Assembly: GCF_001434145.1 (NCBI RefSeq)
Contig: NZ_AZED01000014.1
Span: forward strand, 310,001-374,000
Source: Lentilactobacillus otakiensis DSM 19908 = JCM 15040
GTDB lineage: Bacteria > Bacillota > Bacilli > Lactobacillales > Lactobacillaceae
Direction of reading: 5' to 3'
DNA length: 64,000 bases
Part shown: in pieces, positions 14,946-23,802 of the stretch
Position numbering within the stretch: position 1 is the stretch's first letter
How the letters are laid out: each line of letters opens with the position of its first letter
The notes under the pieces: model-generated
What the model saw: the letters and a program-made list of their open reading frames with translations, nothing else
Database searches by the model: none
What the model was told of the DNA's origin: nothing
Made by a program: the position numbers and the translations under genes

Positions 14946-15374
14946 TTATTCAAATAATTGTTTGTATTTACTGTATCCCTTTGCATCCAATTCATCAACT
15001 GGAATAAATTTTAAAGCGGCAGAATTAATGCAGAATCGATGACCGCCAGCTTCCTTAGGGCCATCTGGAAATACATGTCCAAGATGAGAACCGGCTTCTT
15101 TGCTGCGGACTTCTTCTCGAATCATGCCGTGCGACATATCCAAGTGATTATCGATATTGGCTTTATCAATTGGTTTGGTAAATGATGGCCAACCACAACC
15201 GGCATCGTATTTATCGGTCGATGAAAACAGTGGCTCTCCGCTCACAACATCCACATAAATGCCATCTTTGTAAAAGTCATCATACTCACCGCTAAACGGT
15301 GCTTCGGTGGCTTTATTTTGTGTTACAGCGTACTGTTCTGGGGTTAATTTATTTTTGAGGTTTTGCTTGTCCAT
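14946..15374 (-). CDS. msrB: Peptide methionine-R-sulfoxide reductase MsrB (zinc-free type)
   Basis: MsrB reduces the R form of methionine sulfoxide and complements MsrA, encoded just downstream. It has 142 residues. The start ATG 15374 is 8 bases after GGAGGG; an extension to 15392 would include that site. CGWPSFTKP (about 64-72) and [11 protein letters not shown] (about 118-128) give the substrate site and catalytic Cys. The two CxxC zinc motifs of many MsrB proteins are missing: where one is expected the sequence is [12 protein letters not shown]. This zinc-free form is common in Firmicutes. Confidence 0.95.
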   Translation of the reverse strand: MDKQNLKNKLTPEQYAVTQNKATEAPFSGEYDDFYKDGIYVDVVSGEPLFSSTDKYDAGCGWPSFTKPIDKANIDNHLDMSHGMIREEVRSKEAGSHLGHVFPDGPKEAGGHRFCINSAALKFIPVDELDAKGYSKYKQLFE

Positions 15375-15422
15375 AAGAGCCCTCCGTTTCAATAATAGGT
15401 TGTGTACAATTCAACTATTCTT

Positions 15423-15451
15423 ATTATAGAGGGCGTCTGGATCAAAGTAAA
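15423..15451 (-). promoter_or_regulatory. Promoter of msrB-msrA
   Basis: On the - strand TTTACT (15451-15446) and a perfect TATAAT (15428-15423) are 17 bp apart. Confidence 0.7.
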
Positions 15452-15452
15452 C

Positions 15453-15492
15453 AAAAACGGCCATAACTAAATCGAATTGATTAGTCAGGCCG
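15453..15492 (-). terminator. Terminator after ppaC
   Basis: On the - strand CGGCC (15492-15488) and GGCCG (15462-15458) close a stem extended by ACTAA/TTAGT, followed by TTTTTG. Confidence 0.75.
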
Positions 15493-15508
15493 CTCAGCGT
15501 TTTAAGGA

Positions 15509-16435
15509 TTAATCTAATGCATCATTCAATGGAGGGACAACTTGCTTCTTACGTGAAACAACTCCCGGCAATGATAATGTATCATTTGCTAATTTACTGT
15601 TAAAGGCTTTTTCAACAGCTGAGGCAGGTTCGCCGACAACGATCATCTTAGAATCGCTGTTCAAAACATTCGTAATGAGAACAAGGAATAAATCATAGCC
15701 CTTGTCTGCGGCTTCAGCCTTCATCGCTTTTTTGATGTCGTCTTGACGTTTGTCGATTTCGCTGAATTCAACGACGTTGATTTGATCAATTCGAACGCTC
15801 TTGCCACCCATGGTGAATGACTTGGCATCTTGATCGATCAATTCCTGGTCGCTCTTTGCTGAAACGTTAGTCCCGGCTTTAAGCATTTCGATACCATACT
15901 TTTCATAGTCGATGTCAGCAATTTCTGCCAAAGTTTTAACGGCAATTTTGTCTTCTTCGGTAGTAGTTGGTGACTTCAACAGCAAAGTATCTGAGATAAT
16001 TGCTGATAACATCAAACCAGCTAATTGAGCAGGAATTTCAACTTTGTTTTCGTCAAACATCTTAACGATGATTGTACTGCAGCAGCCAACTGGTTCAGCA
16101 CGGTAATACAGTGGCTGGTCAGTTTGGAAGTTGGAAATTCGATGGTGATCAACGACGTGAGTGATCGTTAAATCTTTGATATCACTAACACTTTGTTGAA
16201 ATTCATTATGGTCAACCAACATAACTGAATCAACTTCATTTTTAGCGGTTTTGATAATTCGTGGTGTTGGTTCGTCAAAATAATTAAGGACAAATGCGGT
16301 TTCTGAATTAGGTTCACCCAAAGCAACAGCTTCTGTATCATAACCTAATTTATTTTGAAGATATGAAAATGCTTTAGCAGCAACAATCGCATCTGTATCA
16401 GGACTTTGATGACCGAAAACTAATTCTTTACTCAT
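15509..16435 (-). CDS. ppaC: Manganese-dependent inorganic pyrophosphatase PpaC
   Basis: PpaC is a cytosolic family II (DHH) pyrophosphatase that pulls biosynthetic reactions forward by hydrolysing pyrophosphate. It has 308 residues. [11 protein letters not shown] (about 7-17) supplies the His and two Asp metal ligands, VDHNEFQQS (about 74) another, and HVVDHHRI (about 95-102) is the DHH motif. [10 protein letters not shown] is typical. The C-terminal DHHA2 domain contains the substrate-binding [10 protein letters not shown] near residue 295. AAGGAG precedes the ATG. A LysR gene ends 28 bases upstream in the same direction, and a terminator follows. Confidence 0.97.
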   Translation of the reverse strand: MSKELVFGHQSPDTDAIVAAKAFSYLQNKLGYDTEAVALGEPNSETAFVLNYFDEPTPRIIKTAKNEVDSVMLVDHNEFQQSVSDIKDLTITHVVDHHRISNFQTDQPLYYRAEPVGCCSTIIVKMFDENKVEIPAQLAGLMLSAIISDTLLLKSPTTTEEDKIAVKTLAEIADIDYEKYGIEMLKAGTNVSAKSDQELIDQDAKSFTMGGKSVRIDQINVVEFSEIDKRQDDIKKAMKAEAADKGYDLFLVLITNVLNSDSKMIVVGEPASAVEKAFNSKLANDTLSLPGVVSRKKQVVPPLNDALD

Positions 16436-16463
16436 TTAAACAATCTCCTTTTATTTTAATAAT

Positions 16464-17423
16464 TTATTTCCCTAAACGGGCTAAATAATCTTCTTTAGCA
16501 AGAAACTCATCAAACTTCTGTAAGAATCGTTCAATCCGTGGAATTTCATTCTTGCGCTTACGGTAGACGAAGTTCAGGTCAAATTTAACTTTAGGATCCA
16601 ACTCAGTCACCCAAATGTCATCGTCAGTTAACTTCTTCAAGTCGATGTTTAACATATATGACTTTGGTAATGCCGTATTGGTATGCGAGTTGATGGCAAA
16701 CTTCAAAATTTGTTCTGGCATGGTGTAACGAGCAGCAACCTTTGGCCAGTCAACCATCTGATTCTTAAAGGATTCCCGTAAAGTTTGGTTCAAGTAATAA
16801 TCTTGTGGATACATCACCCAAGGTCGGTCATTAACATCCTTCAATCGAACCCGTTTGCGTTTTGCCAAACTTGGATTGTGGTGAATGAATAACAGATCAT
16901 CAGAAATGATCTTCTTGGAGCTGTATGGTTTCCAATTCTTGATCGATTCATCCGGCAGGTACATAATCGCCAGGTCAATTCGGTTGTTCTCCAAGCTTTC
17001 CCAAATTTCTTTTCTGGTCAACATGTGGAAATTGACTTCCAAATCAGGATTTTCTTGGTACAACGCTAATGCAAAGTCTTCAAAAACTTTGGTTTCAATT
17101 GATGCCAGGATTCCCAGATTAATCTGACCAGTCGTTGAACTAGTTGCCTGTTGGATCTGGTCATTGGCGTCATTTAACAGGTCGTAAATTTGCCGTGTGG
17201 TCTTCAACATGATCACGCCTGCATCAGTCAGTCGCAGTTTCTTACCAACTGAGTAGAATAATTCAGTTCCCATTGTCTTTTCAAGCTTCTTAATCTGCTG
17301 GGTCAACGCTGGCTGCGTGATCCCTAAGATTTGAGCGGCTTGCGTATAGTTCATTGTTTCTGACAACTGGAGAAAATACGATAAAGTCTTAGATGCAAAG
17401 ATATTTTCCTGAGTGGTTTTCAT
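16464..17423 (-). CDS. LysR-family transcriptional regulator
   Basis: This 319-residue protein begins with a LysR helix-turn-helix: MNYTQAAQILGITQPALTQQIKKLE at about residues 23-47, written here as adjoining segments MNYTQAAQILGI and TQPALTQQIKKLE. The rest is a periplasmic-binding-protein-like effector domain of two lobes (about 95-300). GGAGAG precedes the ATG. Its target is not shown: ppaC downstream is a housekeeping gene and parC upstream is transcribed in the same direction. The 100-base leader has an AT-rich imperfect dyad (ATAAGAATTATCAT near 17480-17493) that could be an autoregulatory site. The inducer is unknown. Confidence 0.92.
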   Translation of the reverse strand: MKTTQENIFASKTLSYFLQLSETMNYTQAAQILGITQPALTQQIKKLEKTMGTELFYSVGKKLRLTDAGVIMLKTTRQIYDLLNDANDQIQQATSSTTGQINLGILASIETKVFEDFALALYQENPDLEVNFHMLTRKEIWESLENNRIDLAIMYLPDESIKNWKPYSSKKIISDDLLFIHHNPSLAKRKRVRLKDVNDRPWVMYPQDYYLNQTLRESFKNQMVDWPKVAARYTMPEQILKFAINSHTNTALPKSYMLNIDLKKLTDDDIWVTELDPKVKFDLNFVYRKRKNEIPRIERFLQKFDEFLAKEDYLARLGK

Positions 17424-17503
17424 TCAGACTCTCCTTATCGGTCAGTGCGACCATTAAATAATTAACAGGATACTGCTATTATGATAATTCTTATTGTTAA
17501 TAC

Positions 17504-17539
17504 AATCAATTGATATGATAAAAACTTAATCAATTGATA
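17504..17539. repeat. Repeated palindromic 12-mer at the parC 3' end
   Basis: AATCAATTGATA occurs at 17504-17515 and again at 17528-17539. Each contains the palindrome ATCAATTGAT, so the two copies can pair as a hairpin. One copy is inside the last parC codons. There is no clear T-run. Confidence 0.5.
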
Positions 17540-19964
17540 AGTCGACGAACTTTGGCCTGATGGAAACTGGTGTCCCTTCACTATCCACGTCGATCACAAA
17601 GGATCCGTTTGAGTAGCGGCCACCCAATGAGTAATCGGCTGGCAAAATATCATGAATCTTACGATGATCAGTCCGTACTTCAAGTGGCTGATCTTCACTT
17701 TCAATCGTGCAGAAATCAACAATCCGATGGGAATTGCTCTTAAGTTCCCGCAAAATCATGACGCCTTTTCGAGCTCGGGAAGTAACTGGAACTTCTTTAA
17801 TTGCCAACTTCTTAAAGGCACCCCGTTGCGTCACAATTGCCAAGACGCTCTGATCGTTAACCAGCTGCAGATTAGCAACTTTATCTTCACCACGTAAGGC
17901 AATTGACTTCACCCCAGTAGTTCGACCGCCGTTAACTGGTACTTCGTCAATGCCGTATCGTAATGCCAGACCGTGATTTGAAATCAGCAATAGCTGACCA
18001 GCATCTTCTGGATTTGGCAGGTAATGGATGGCAACGACTCTTTCATCTGCATTCTTGAGCTTCTCGTAAGTATAAGCATGACTCTTATAAGTTCGACCTG
18101 GTTTCATATCGTCCAAAGCAGTCTGTTTAACATGCCCTTGATCCGTGGCAATCAGGAAATTGCCCTTTTCCTTCAGCGAATTGAACGCATAAGTACCAAT
18201 GATTTCTTCATCAGCATCCAAACCAATTGTCTGAGAAATATGCTCACCGGTATCTTTCCATTTCACATCAGCAAGTTCAAAGACCGGCCGGTAAATCAGA
18301 TTACCCTTGTTGGTAAACATAAATAAATGATCACGGGCATTTAACTGCTCCATGAAAATTGGATAATCTTCATCCTTTAAGCCGGTATCGGTTGTGGATG
18401 CCTTGTATGAACGGATACTGCTGCGCTTGATATAGCCGTCGTGGCTAACCATCACGACCACATCTTCATCTGGAATCAAGACATCGGTATTAATTTTAAT
18501 GTCAGAAACTTTGGCTTGAATTTCAGTTCTGCGGGCATTGCGATAATTCTTTGAAATCGCTTTTAGCTCGCTAGCCAAAACTCGGTTGAGTTCTTTGGGG
18601 CTATCCAGGATTTTATGATATTTGGTAATTTCGTCTGAAAGATGCTGATGCTCTGTTTCTAGTTCAGTAACGTCAGTGTTCGTCAATCGATAAAGTTGTA
18701 AGGCGACGATGGCATCAGATTGTTTCTCTGAGAACCCGTATTCTTTAACTAAATTGTCACGGGCATCCTTACGGTTCTTGCTGGCTCGGATAGTTTTGAT
18801 CACATCATCCAGGATTGAGAGCGCCTTAATCAGACCTTCAACAATATGCTGACGGTCCTGAGCCTTCTTCAAATTAAATTTCGTCCGCTTTCCGATGACT
18901 TCCTGTTGAAATTCCAGATAAGCGACTAGGATTTTCTTCAGTGATAAGCGTTCCGGTCGCATATGAGAAATTGCCACCATATTGAAGTTGTACGAAACCT
19001 GAAGGTCAGTGTTCTTGAATAAGTAATTCAAGATTCCTTTGGAGTCAACATCCCGTTTAAGTTCGATGACGATACTCAAACCGTTTCGATCACTTTGATC
19101 ACGAACTTCTGAGATACCCTCAATCTTTTTATTTAAGCGAATTTCATCAATCCGCTTCACTAATTGGGCTTTATTGACTTCATATGGAATTTCCGTGATG
19201 ACAATTTGTGACTTGTTGCCCTTCAAGGGTTCAATGGAGGTCTTGGAACGGACAATAATCTTACCATGTCCGGTTTCATAAGCCTTCTTGATGCCGTCGA
19301 TTCCTTGAACAATTGCTCCGGTTGGGAAATCCGGCCCTTTAACAAACTGCATTAAATCATCCAAAGTTGCATCGGGATGCTTCATGAGATAAAGAATGGC
19401 ATCGATCACTTCACCTAAATTATGAGGTGGAATGTCAGTCGCATATCCTGCTGAAATACCGGTTGAACCGTTGACTAATAAATTAGGAAATCTGGCTGGG
19501 AGCACAGTTGGTTCATACTCGGTGTCATCAAAATTGAGGACCCAATCAACCGTGTCTTTATCAATATCGCGTAACATTTCAGTCGCAATTTTGCTCAACC
19601 GTGCTTCGGTATACCGCATAGCTGCAGGCGGATCGCCATCCATTGAACCGTTGTTACCATGCATTTCAATCAGTGGTTCTCGGACTTTCCAATCCTGACT
19701 CATTCGGTTTAACGCTTCATAGATTGAACTGTCACCATGGGGATGAAAGTTACCCATGACGTTCCCTACAGATTTGGCTGACTTTCGGAATGCCTTGTCG
19801 TAGGTGTTGCCGTCTTTGTTCATCGCATACAAAATTCGTCGTTGAACCGGTTTTAAACCGTCGCGAATGTCAGGTAATGCCCGTTCTTGAATGATTGATT
19901 TGGAATATCTGCTGAATCGTTCACCCATCACATCTTCAAGGGTCAAACTTTCAATTTTACTCAT
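17526..19964 (-). CDS. parC: DNA topoisomerase IV subunit A ParC
   Basis: ParC is the DNA-cutting subunit of topoisomerase IV, which separates linked daughter chromosomes. It has 812 residues. The catalytic Tyr is in AAMRYTEARLS (about 116-126). The quinolone-resistance region reads HPHGDSSIYEA, with the usual sensitive-type Ser and Glu. The C-terminal beta-propeller (about 495-800) has divergent repeats such as TDTGLKDEDYP and GRTTGVKSIALRGEDK rather than a strict GyrA box, which favours ParC over GyrA. It starts 15 bases after the parE stop. Proximity to the putative terminus zone suits its decatenation role, though the gene location is not required for that. Confidence 0.96.
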   Translation of the reverse strand: MSKIESLTLEDVMGERFSRYSKSIIQERALPDIRDGLKPVQRRILYAMNKDGNTYDKAFRKSAKSVGNVMGNFHPHGDSSIYEALNRMSQDWKVREPLIEMHGNNGSMDGDPPAAMRYTEARLSKIATEMLRDIDKDTVDWVLNFDDTEYEPTVLPARFPNLLVNGSTGISAGYATDIPPHNLGEVIDAILYLMKHPDATLDDLMQFVKGPDFPTGAIVQGIDGIKKAYETGHGKIIVRSKTSIEPLKGNKSQIVITEIPYEVNKAQLVKRIDEIRLNKKIEGISEVRDQSDRNGLSIVIELKRDVDSKGILNYLFKNTDLQVSYNFNMVAISHMRPERLSLKKILVAYLEFQQEVIGKRTKFNLKKAQDRQHIVEGLIKALSILDDVIKTIRASKNRKDARDNLVKEYGFSEKQSDAIVALQLYRLTNTDVTELETEHQHLSDEITKYHKILDSPKELNRVLASELKAISKNYRNARRTEIQAKVSDIKINTDVLIPDEDVVVMVSHDGYIKRSSIRSYKASTTDTGLKDEDYPIFMEQLNARDHLFMFTNKGNLIYRPVFELADVKWKDTGEHISQTIGLDADEEIIGTYAFNSLKEKGNFLIATDQGHVKQTALDDMKPGRTYKSHAYTYEKLKNADERVVAIHYLPNPEDAGQLLLISNHGLALRYGIDEVPVNGGRTTGVKSIALRGEDKVANLQLVNDQSVLAIVTQRGAFKKLAIKEVPVTSRARKGVMILRELKSNSHRIVDFCTIESEDQPLEVRTDHRKIHDILPADYSLGGRYSNGSFVIDVDSEGTPVSIRPKFVDLSID

Positions 19965-19979
19965 CTTTTAGTCGCACCC

Positions 19980-21935
19980 CTAATCATTTGTATTATCCAA
20001 GATGCTGCCATCTTCTTCTAAATTAAACTTAACGTTTTGCTCGATCCATTTTCGTCGGGGTTCGACTTTATCGCCCATCAACGTTGTGACTCGTTTTTCT
20101 GCCAAGGCAGCATCGTCAATTCGAACTCGAATTAAGGTTCTGGTATCCGGATTCATTGTGGTTTCCCACAGCTGATCGGCGTTCATTTCACCAAGACCCT
20201 TGAATCGCTGAAGGCTGTATCCTTTGCCGAAATCTTTGGAAACCTTGTTAAGTTCTTCATTGGTCCAAGCATACTGAACCTTTAATTTCTTGCCGGCACC
20301 TTTTTGTAACTTATAAAGTGGCGGCAGCGCAATAAACACCCGGCCGTTATCAATCATTGGCCGCATGTATTTGTAGAAGAACGTTAATAATAAAATTTGA
20401 ATATGAGCCCCATCATCATCGGCATCAGTCATGATAATGATCTTATCGTAATTGGCGTCGTCAATGTTAAAGTCAGCGCCAACCCCGGCCCCAATTGTAT
20501 AAATCATGGTGTTAATTTCTTCATTTTTCATGATTTCCGGTAATTTGGCCCGTTCGGTGTTCAAAACCTTACCTCTAAGCGGCAAAATTGCTTGATAACG
20601 ACGGTCTCGGCCCTGTTTGGCAGATCCGCCGGCAGAATCTCCTTCGACCAGGAAAAGCTCGTTACGGCTGTAATCCTTGGATTGAGCTGGGGTCAACTTA
20701 CCGGACAGCAGACGTTCCTGCTTCTTATGACGCTTACCAGTCCGAGTTTCATCCCTGGCTTTTCGAGCCGCCTGACGGGCTTGGCGTGCTCGCAATCCTT
20801 TATGAACCAAGGTTTGAGCAAATTCACCGTTTTCCATCAAATAGTAGCCGAGTTTTTCGCTGACAACATTATCGACAATTGAACGTGCTTCGGGGGTCCC
20901 TAATTTTTCCTTGGTCTGCCCTTCGAACTGGAGAATTTCTTCTGGAACTCGTAATGACAAGACCACCGAGAGGCCTTCACGCACATCGCTACCCTCAAGG
21001 TTTTTATCTTTTTCCTTGAGCATGCCGACTTTTCTGGCATAGTCGTTAAACGCTTTTGTCCAGGCATTTCGTAAACCGGCTTCGTGGGTTCCACCGTCTT
21101 TAGTTCGGACGTTATTGACAAATGACAGCATTGTTTCGGAATAGCCGTCATTATATTGAGCAGCGACTTCTACTTCGACGCCCTCTTTTTTGCCATCAAA
21201 GTACATGACATCGCCTAATGTATGTTTGTCTTCATTCAAGTATTGAACGAATTCTTTGATGCCTTCTTCATAATGGAAGACTTCTTCTTGTTCCTGATCC
21301 GTCCGTTCGTCGGTTAATGTGATCTTAGTTCCTTTTAGCAGGAAGGCAGATTCACGTAACCGTTCAGAGAGCACTGAGAAATTATAAACGGTGCTGGTAA
21401 AGATAGTTGGATCGGGCTTGAAGGTGACTGTCGTCCCACTATGAGCCCGAGTCTTGCCCAGCTTTTTTAAGGTACCAACTGGGTGACCACCGTTTTTGAA
21501 GTCTTCTTCATAACGATACCCATCACGGACGATCACAACTTTGAGCCAAGTGGAAAGTGCGTTAACAACACTGGCACCAACTCCATGCAGACCACCGGAA
21601 GTTTTATAGCCCCCCTGGCCAAATTTTCCACCTGCATGAAGCATCGTCAAAATGACTTCAGGAGTCGGTTTCCCTGAAGCGTGCATGCCAACTGGCATCC
21701 CTCTGCCATGATCGACAACGGTAATGCTGTTGTCTTTATGAATTGATACTTGGATCTCGTCCCCATAACCGGCCAAGACTTCATCGACGGCGTTATCAAC
21801 TATTTCGTAAACCAGATGATGCAGGCCGCGGGAATCTGTGGAACCGATATACATTCCGGGACGCTTTCTAACTGCGTCGAGTCCCTCAAGAATTTGAATC
21901 GAGGAATCATCATATTTTTGCTTTTGCTTTACCAT
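19980..21935 (-). CDS. parE: DNA topoisomerase IV subunit B ParE
   Basis: ParE is the ATPase subunit of topoisomerase IV. It has 651 residues. The GHKL ATP site contains EIVDNAVDEVLAGYG (about 44), VVDHGRGMPVG and GGLHGVGASVVNAL (about 113). The transducer domain follows. The Toprim domain has LFLVEGDSAGGSAKQGRDR (about 428) and the metal-binding MTDADDDGAHI (about 505). The C-terminus ends after KRVTTLMGDKVEPRRKWIEQN. AAAGGAG precedes the ATG. It heads the parE-parC operon and is divergent from plsY, a common Firmicutes arrangement. Confidence 0.96.
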   Translation of the reverse strand: MVKQKQKYDDSSIQILEGLDAVRKRPGMYIGSTDSRGLHHLVYEIVDNAVDEVLAGYGDEIQVSIHKDNSITVVDHGRGMPVGMHASGKPTPEVILTMLHAGGKFGQGGYKTSGGLHGVGASVVNALSTWLKVVIVRDGYRYEEDFKNGGHPVGTLKKLGKTRAHSGTTVTFKPDPTIFTSTVYNFSVLSERLRESAFLLKGTKITLTDERTDQEQEEVFHYEEGIKEFVQYLNEDKHTLGDVMYFDGKKEGVEVEVAAQYNDGYSETMLSFVNNVRTKDGGTHEAGLRNAWTKAFNDYARKVGMLKEKDKNLEGSDVREGLSVVLSLRVPEEILQFEGQTKEKLGTPEARSIVDNVVSEKLGYYLMENGEFAQTLVHKGLRARQARQAARKARDETRTGKRHKKQERLLSGKLTPAQSKDYSRNELFLVEGDSAGGSAKQGRDRRYQAILPLRGKVLNTERAKLPEIMKNEEINTMIYTIGAGVGADFNIDDANYDKIIIMTDADDDGAHIQILLLTFFYKYMRPMIDNGRVFIALPPLYKLQKGAGKKLKVQYAWTNEELNKVSKDFGKGYSLQRFKGLGEMNADQLWETTMNPDTRTLIRVRIDDAALAEKRVTTLMGDKVEPRRKWIEQNVKFNLEEDGSILDNTND

Positions 21936-21967
21936 TCGTTATGACTCCTTTTTTTGCAATCTACTTC

Positions 21968-21996
21968 ATAATAACCTAATTTGACGGTTATGGAAA
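21968..21996 (-). promoter_or_regulatory. Probable parE promoter
   Basis: On the - strand TTTCCA (21996-21991) and TATTAT (21973-21968) are 17 bp apart. Confidence 0.5.
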
Positions 21997-22006
21997 CGAA
22001 ATTTTA

Positions 22007-22035
22007 TTGGCTGAATGCAAATTCCATGCTAAAAT
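22007..22035 (+). promoter_or_regulatory. Promoter of plsY
   Basis: TTGGCT (22007-22012) and TAAAAT (22030-22035) are 17 bp apart. Confidence 0.7.
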
Positions 22036-22082
22036 GAGAAACGCTATTAAGTTTATTAATTGCGACTACTGAGAGGTTTAAG

Positions 22083-22721
22083 ATGAATTTCAATATTGAA
22101 CAAATTATCATGATGTTAGCAGCAGCTTATTTATTAGGCTCAATTCCAAGTGGTGTCTGGATCGGCAAAATTTTCTTCCATGTTGATATTCGCCGCCATG
22201 GCTCCGGCAATATTGGGACAACCAATACCTACCGGGTTTTAGGACCGATTGCCGGCTCAATCGTGATGGCTTTGGATATTTCCAAAGGTGCAGTTGCGAC
22301 GTTGCTGCCGACATTCTTCCATGTGACAACAGTCAGCCCACTGGTCTTCGGTTTGATGGCCATTCTCGGTCACACCTTTTCGATTTTTGATAAATTTAAA
22401 GGTGGCAAGGCCGTTGCGACGAGCGCGGGGATGCTGCTGGCGTACAAACCGGCCTTTTTCTTTCTAGCTGCGGGTATTTGGATATTAGTGATCTTGCTTA
22501 CCAGCATGGTTAGTTTGGCCAGCATGATTGGTTTTACATTGACGACGATTGCCATTTTTTTCACTCACGATATTTTCCTGAGCGCGTTGGCGGTCCTGTT
22601 AACGATTTTTATTTTCTATCGTCATCGTGCCAACATCAGCCGAATTCGAAACGGGACGGAAAGTATGGTGCCATTTGGGCTCGGTAATATGCTTCGAAAA
22701 CGCCGCAGTTCCACTAAATAA
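22083..22721 (+). CDS. plsY: Glycerol-3-phosphate acyltransferase PlsY
   Basis: PlsY transfers the acyl group from acyl-phosphate, made by PlsX, to glycerol-3-phosphate, the first step of phospholipid synthesis. It is a 212-residue integral membrane protein with about five hydrophobic segments. The three family motifs are present: LLGSIPSGVWIGK (about 17), HGSGNIGTTNTYRVLG (about 39), and GHTFSIFDKFKGGKAVATSAG (about 99, in two parts GHTFSIF and KFKGGKAVATSAG). GAGAGG precedes the ATG. It is divergent from parE. It fits with plsX, acpP and fakA at 37-42 kb. Confidence 0.96.
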   Translation: MNFNIEQIIMMLAAAYLLGSIPSGVWIGKIFFHVDIRRHGSGNIGTTNTYRVLGPIAGSIVMALDISKGAVATLLPTFFHVTTVSPLVFGLMAILGHTFSIFDKFKGGKAVATSAGMLLAYKPAFFFLAAGIWILVILLTSMVSLASMIGFTLTTIAIFFTHDIFLSALAVLLTIFIFYRHRANISRIRNGTESMVPFGLGNMLRKRRSSTK

Positions 22722-22729
22722 GTTAATCA

Positions 22730-22772
22730 AAAACGAGTGATTTCTGAATTTGAGGAATCACTCGTTTTATTT
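22730..22772 (+). terminator. Terminator after plsY
   Basis: AAAACGAGTGATT (22730-22742) pairs perfectly with AATCACTCGTTTT (22756-22768), followed by ATTTTG. Confidence 0.9.
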
Positions 22773-22805
22773 TGTTTTGTTACTGATTGCTGAAACGTGC
22801 TCTCT

Positions 22806-22895
22806 GGGGCAGCAGTCTGCATCTAAAGGGTTTTGACTAAAAATCAAACTCGATTTTTAGCCAAAACCCTTTAGACACCGCCTGCTAACCGCCCC
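22806..22895. repeat. Structured 90-bp intergenic element
   Basis: A 24-bp stem (22822-22845 with 22852-22875, one mismatch, loop AAACTC) is enclosed by GCAG/CTGC (22812-22815 with 22882-22885) and GGGGC/GCCCC (22806-22810 with 22891-22895). No T-run follows on either strand. It may be a miniature mobile-element remnant or an RNA hairpin. It lies between plsY and the mutarotase gene. Confidence 0.7.
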
Positions 22896-22907
22896 TGATT
22901 ACACTCT

Positions 22908-23783
22908 TTAAAAGAAACTAATCGAATACTTACCTGCAAAGGCGTGGCGGCCTTCTAGCTTGTTAATGGCAAACTTATCTGTCAATTGACCATCTGAGTT
23001 AACCGTGTCGGCCAACCCCCACCATGGTTCGATGCAGACAAATGGCGCTTTCTTAGGATATGGCGACCAAATGCCCACATAAGGCGCATTTTCGACCGTT
23101 AAAGAAACACCGTGATCATTGTTTGCATTTGCCAGCATGACCGTCGTTTCACGACGGTCAAGGTTCAGCACAATGGCATCGCTGTTAAACATGTCGTGGT
23201 CCAACGATAATGGCTTGGTCAGGTCAATGGTCTTGGAATCATCAGGATCGCTATACGGCGGTTTTAGAGGGATCTGAGTGTAAGCCTTCTTAGGAGCGAC
23301 CCTTACAAATGAATCCCCGAAAGCTCCTTCTCCTTTAACTAAAGGCACATTGAAGCCAGGATGGGCACCAATTGAAAATAGTAAGGTGTCTTGCGCTGGA
23401 TTAATAACGTTCAAACTGACATTCAGTTGATGGTCAACCAGTTCATAAATGATTCTTAATTCGAATTTAAATGGATATTTGGCGAGCGTTTCGTCATTGG
23501 AACGCAATAGCAATGAAGCTTTAGTAGGGAGCTGAGATTCAACCTTGAACTGATTGTCCCGGGCAAACCCGTGCTGAGTCATCTCATATGTCTGTCCATC
23601 ATATTCATACTGATTGTCCTTCAAGCGACCGACAATGGGAAACAAAATGGGCGCATGCCGTTTCCAATAAGTCGGATCTGCCTGCCAAATATATTCAAGC
23701 CCATCGGTATCTTTAACACTGGTCAGTTCAGCGCCCAGTTCATTAATTAAAACGGTTAGATACTGATTCTTTAGCGTAATCAT
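22908..23783 (-). CDS. Aldose 1-epimerase family protein (LacX/GalM-like)
   Basis: This 291-residue protein has the galactose-mutarotase-like beta-sandwich fold. Typical elements are an N-terminal LTVLINELGAELTSVKD, the RHAPILFPIVGRLKD segment (about 43-57), HGFARDNQF (about 72), SIGAHPGFNVPL (about 137-148) with the conserved His, and the C-terminal FVCIEPWWGLADT with the catalytic-type Glu. It resembles the LacX branch rather than classical GalM and may interconvert sugar or sugar-phosphate anomers; the sugar is unknown. GGAGG precedes the ATG. It starts 19 bases after hslU and is probably the last gene of the xerC-hslV-hslU transcript. Confidence 0.88.
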   Translation of the reverse strand: MITLKNQYLTVLINELGAELTSVKDTDGLEYIWQADPTYWKRHAPILFPIVGRLKDNQYEYDGQTYEMTQHGFARDNQFKVESQLPTKASLLLRSNDETLAKYPFKFELRIIYELVDHQLNVSLNVINPAQDTLLFSIGAHPGFNVPLVKGEGAFGDSFVRVAPKKAYTQIPLKPPYSDPDDSKTIDLTKPLSLDHDMFNSDAIVLNLDRRETTVMLANANNDHGVSLTVENAPYVGIWSPYPKKAPFVCIEPWWGLADTVNSDGQLTDKFAINKLEGRHAFAGKYSISFF

Positions 23784-23802
23784 TTGAATTTCTCCTCCAG
23801 AT

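Noticed and set aside
20588-20882. Two + strand frames inside parE
   Set aside because: They are antisense shadows of a strongly conserved gene with no start signals.
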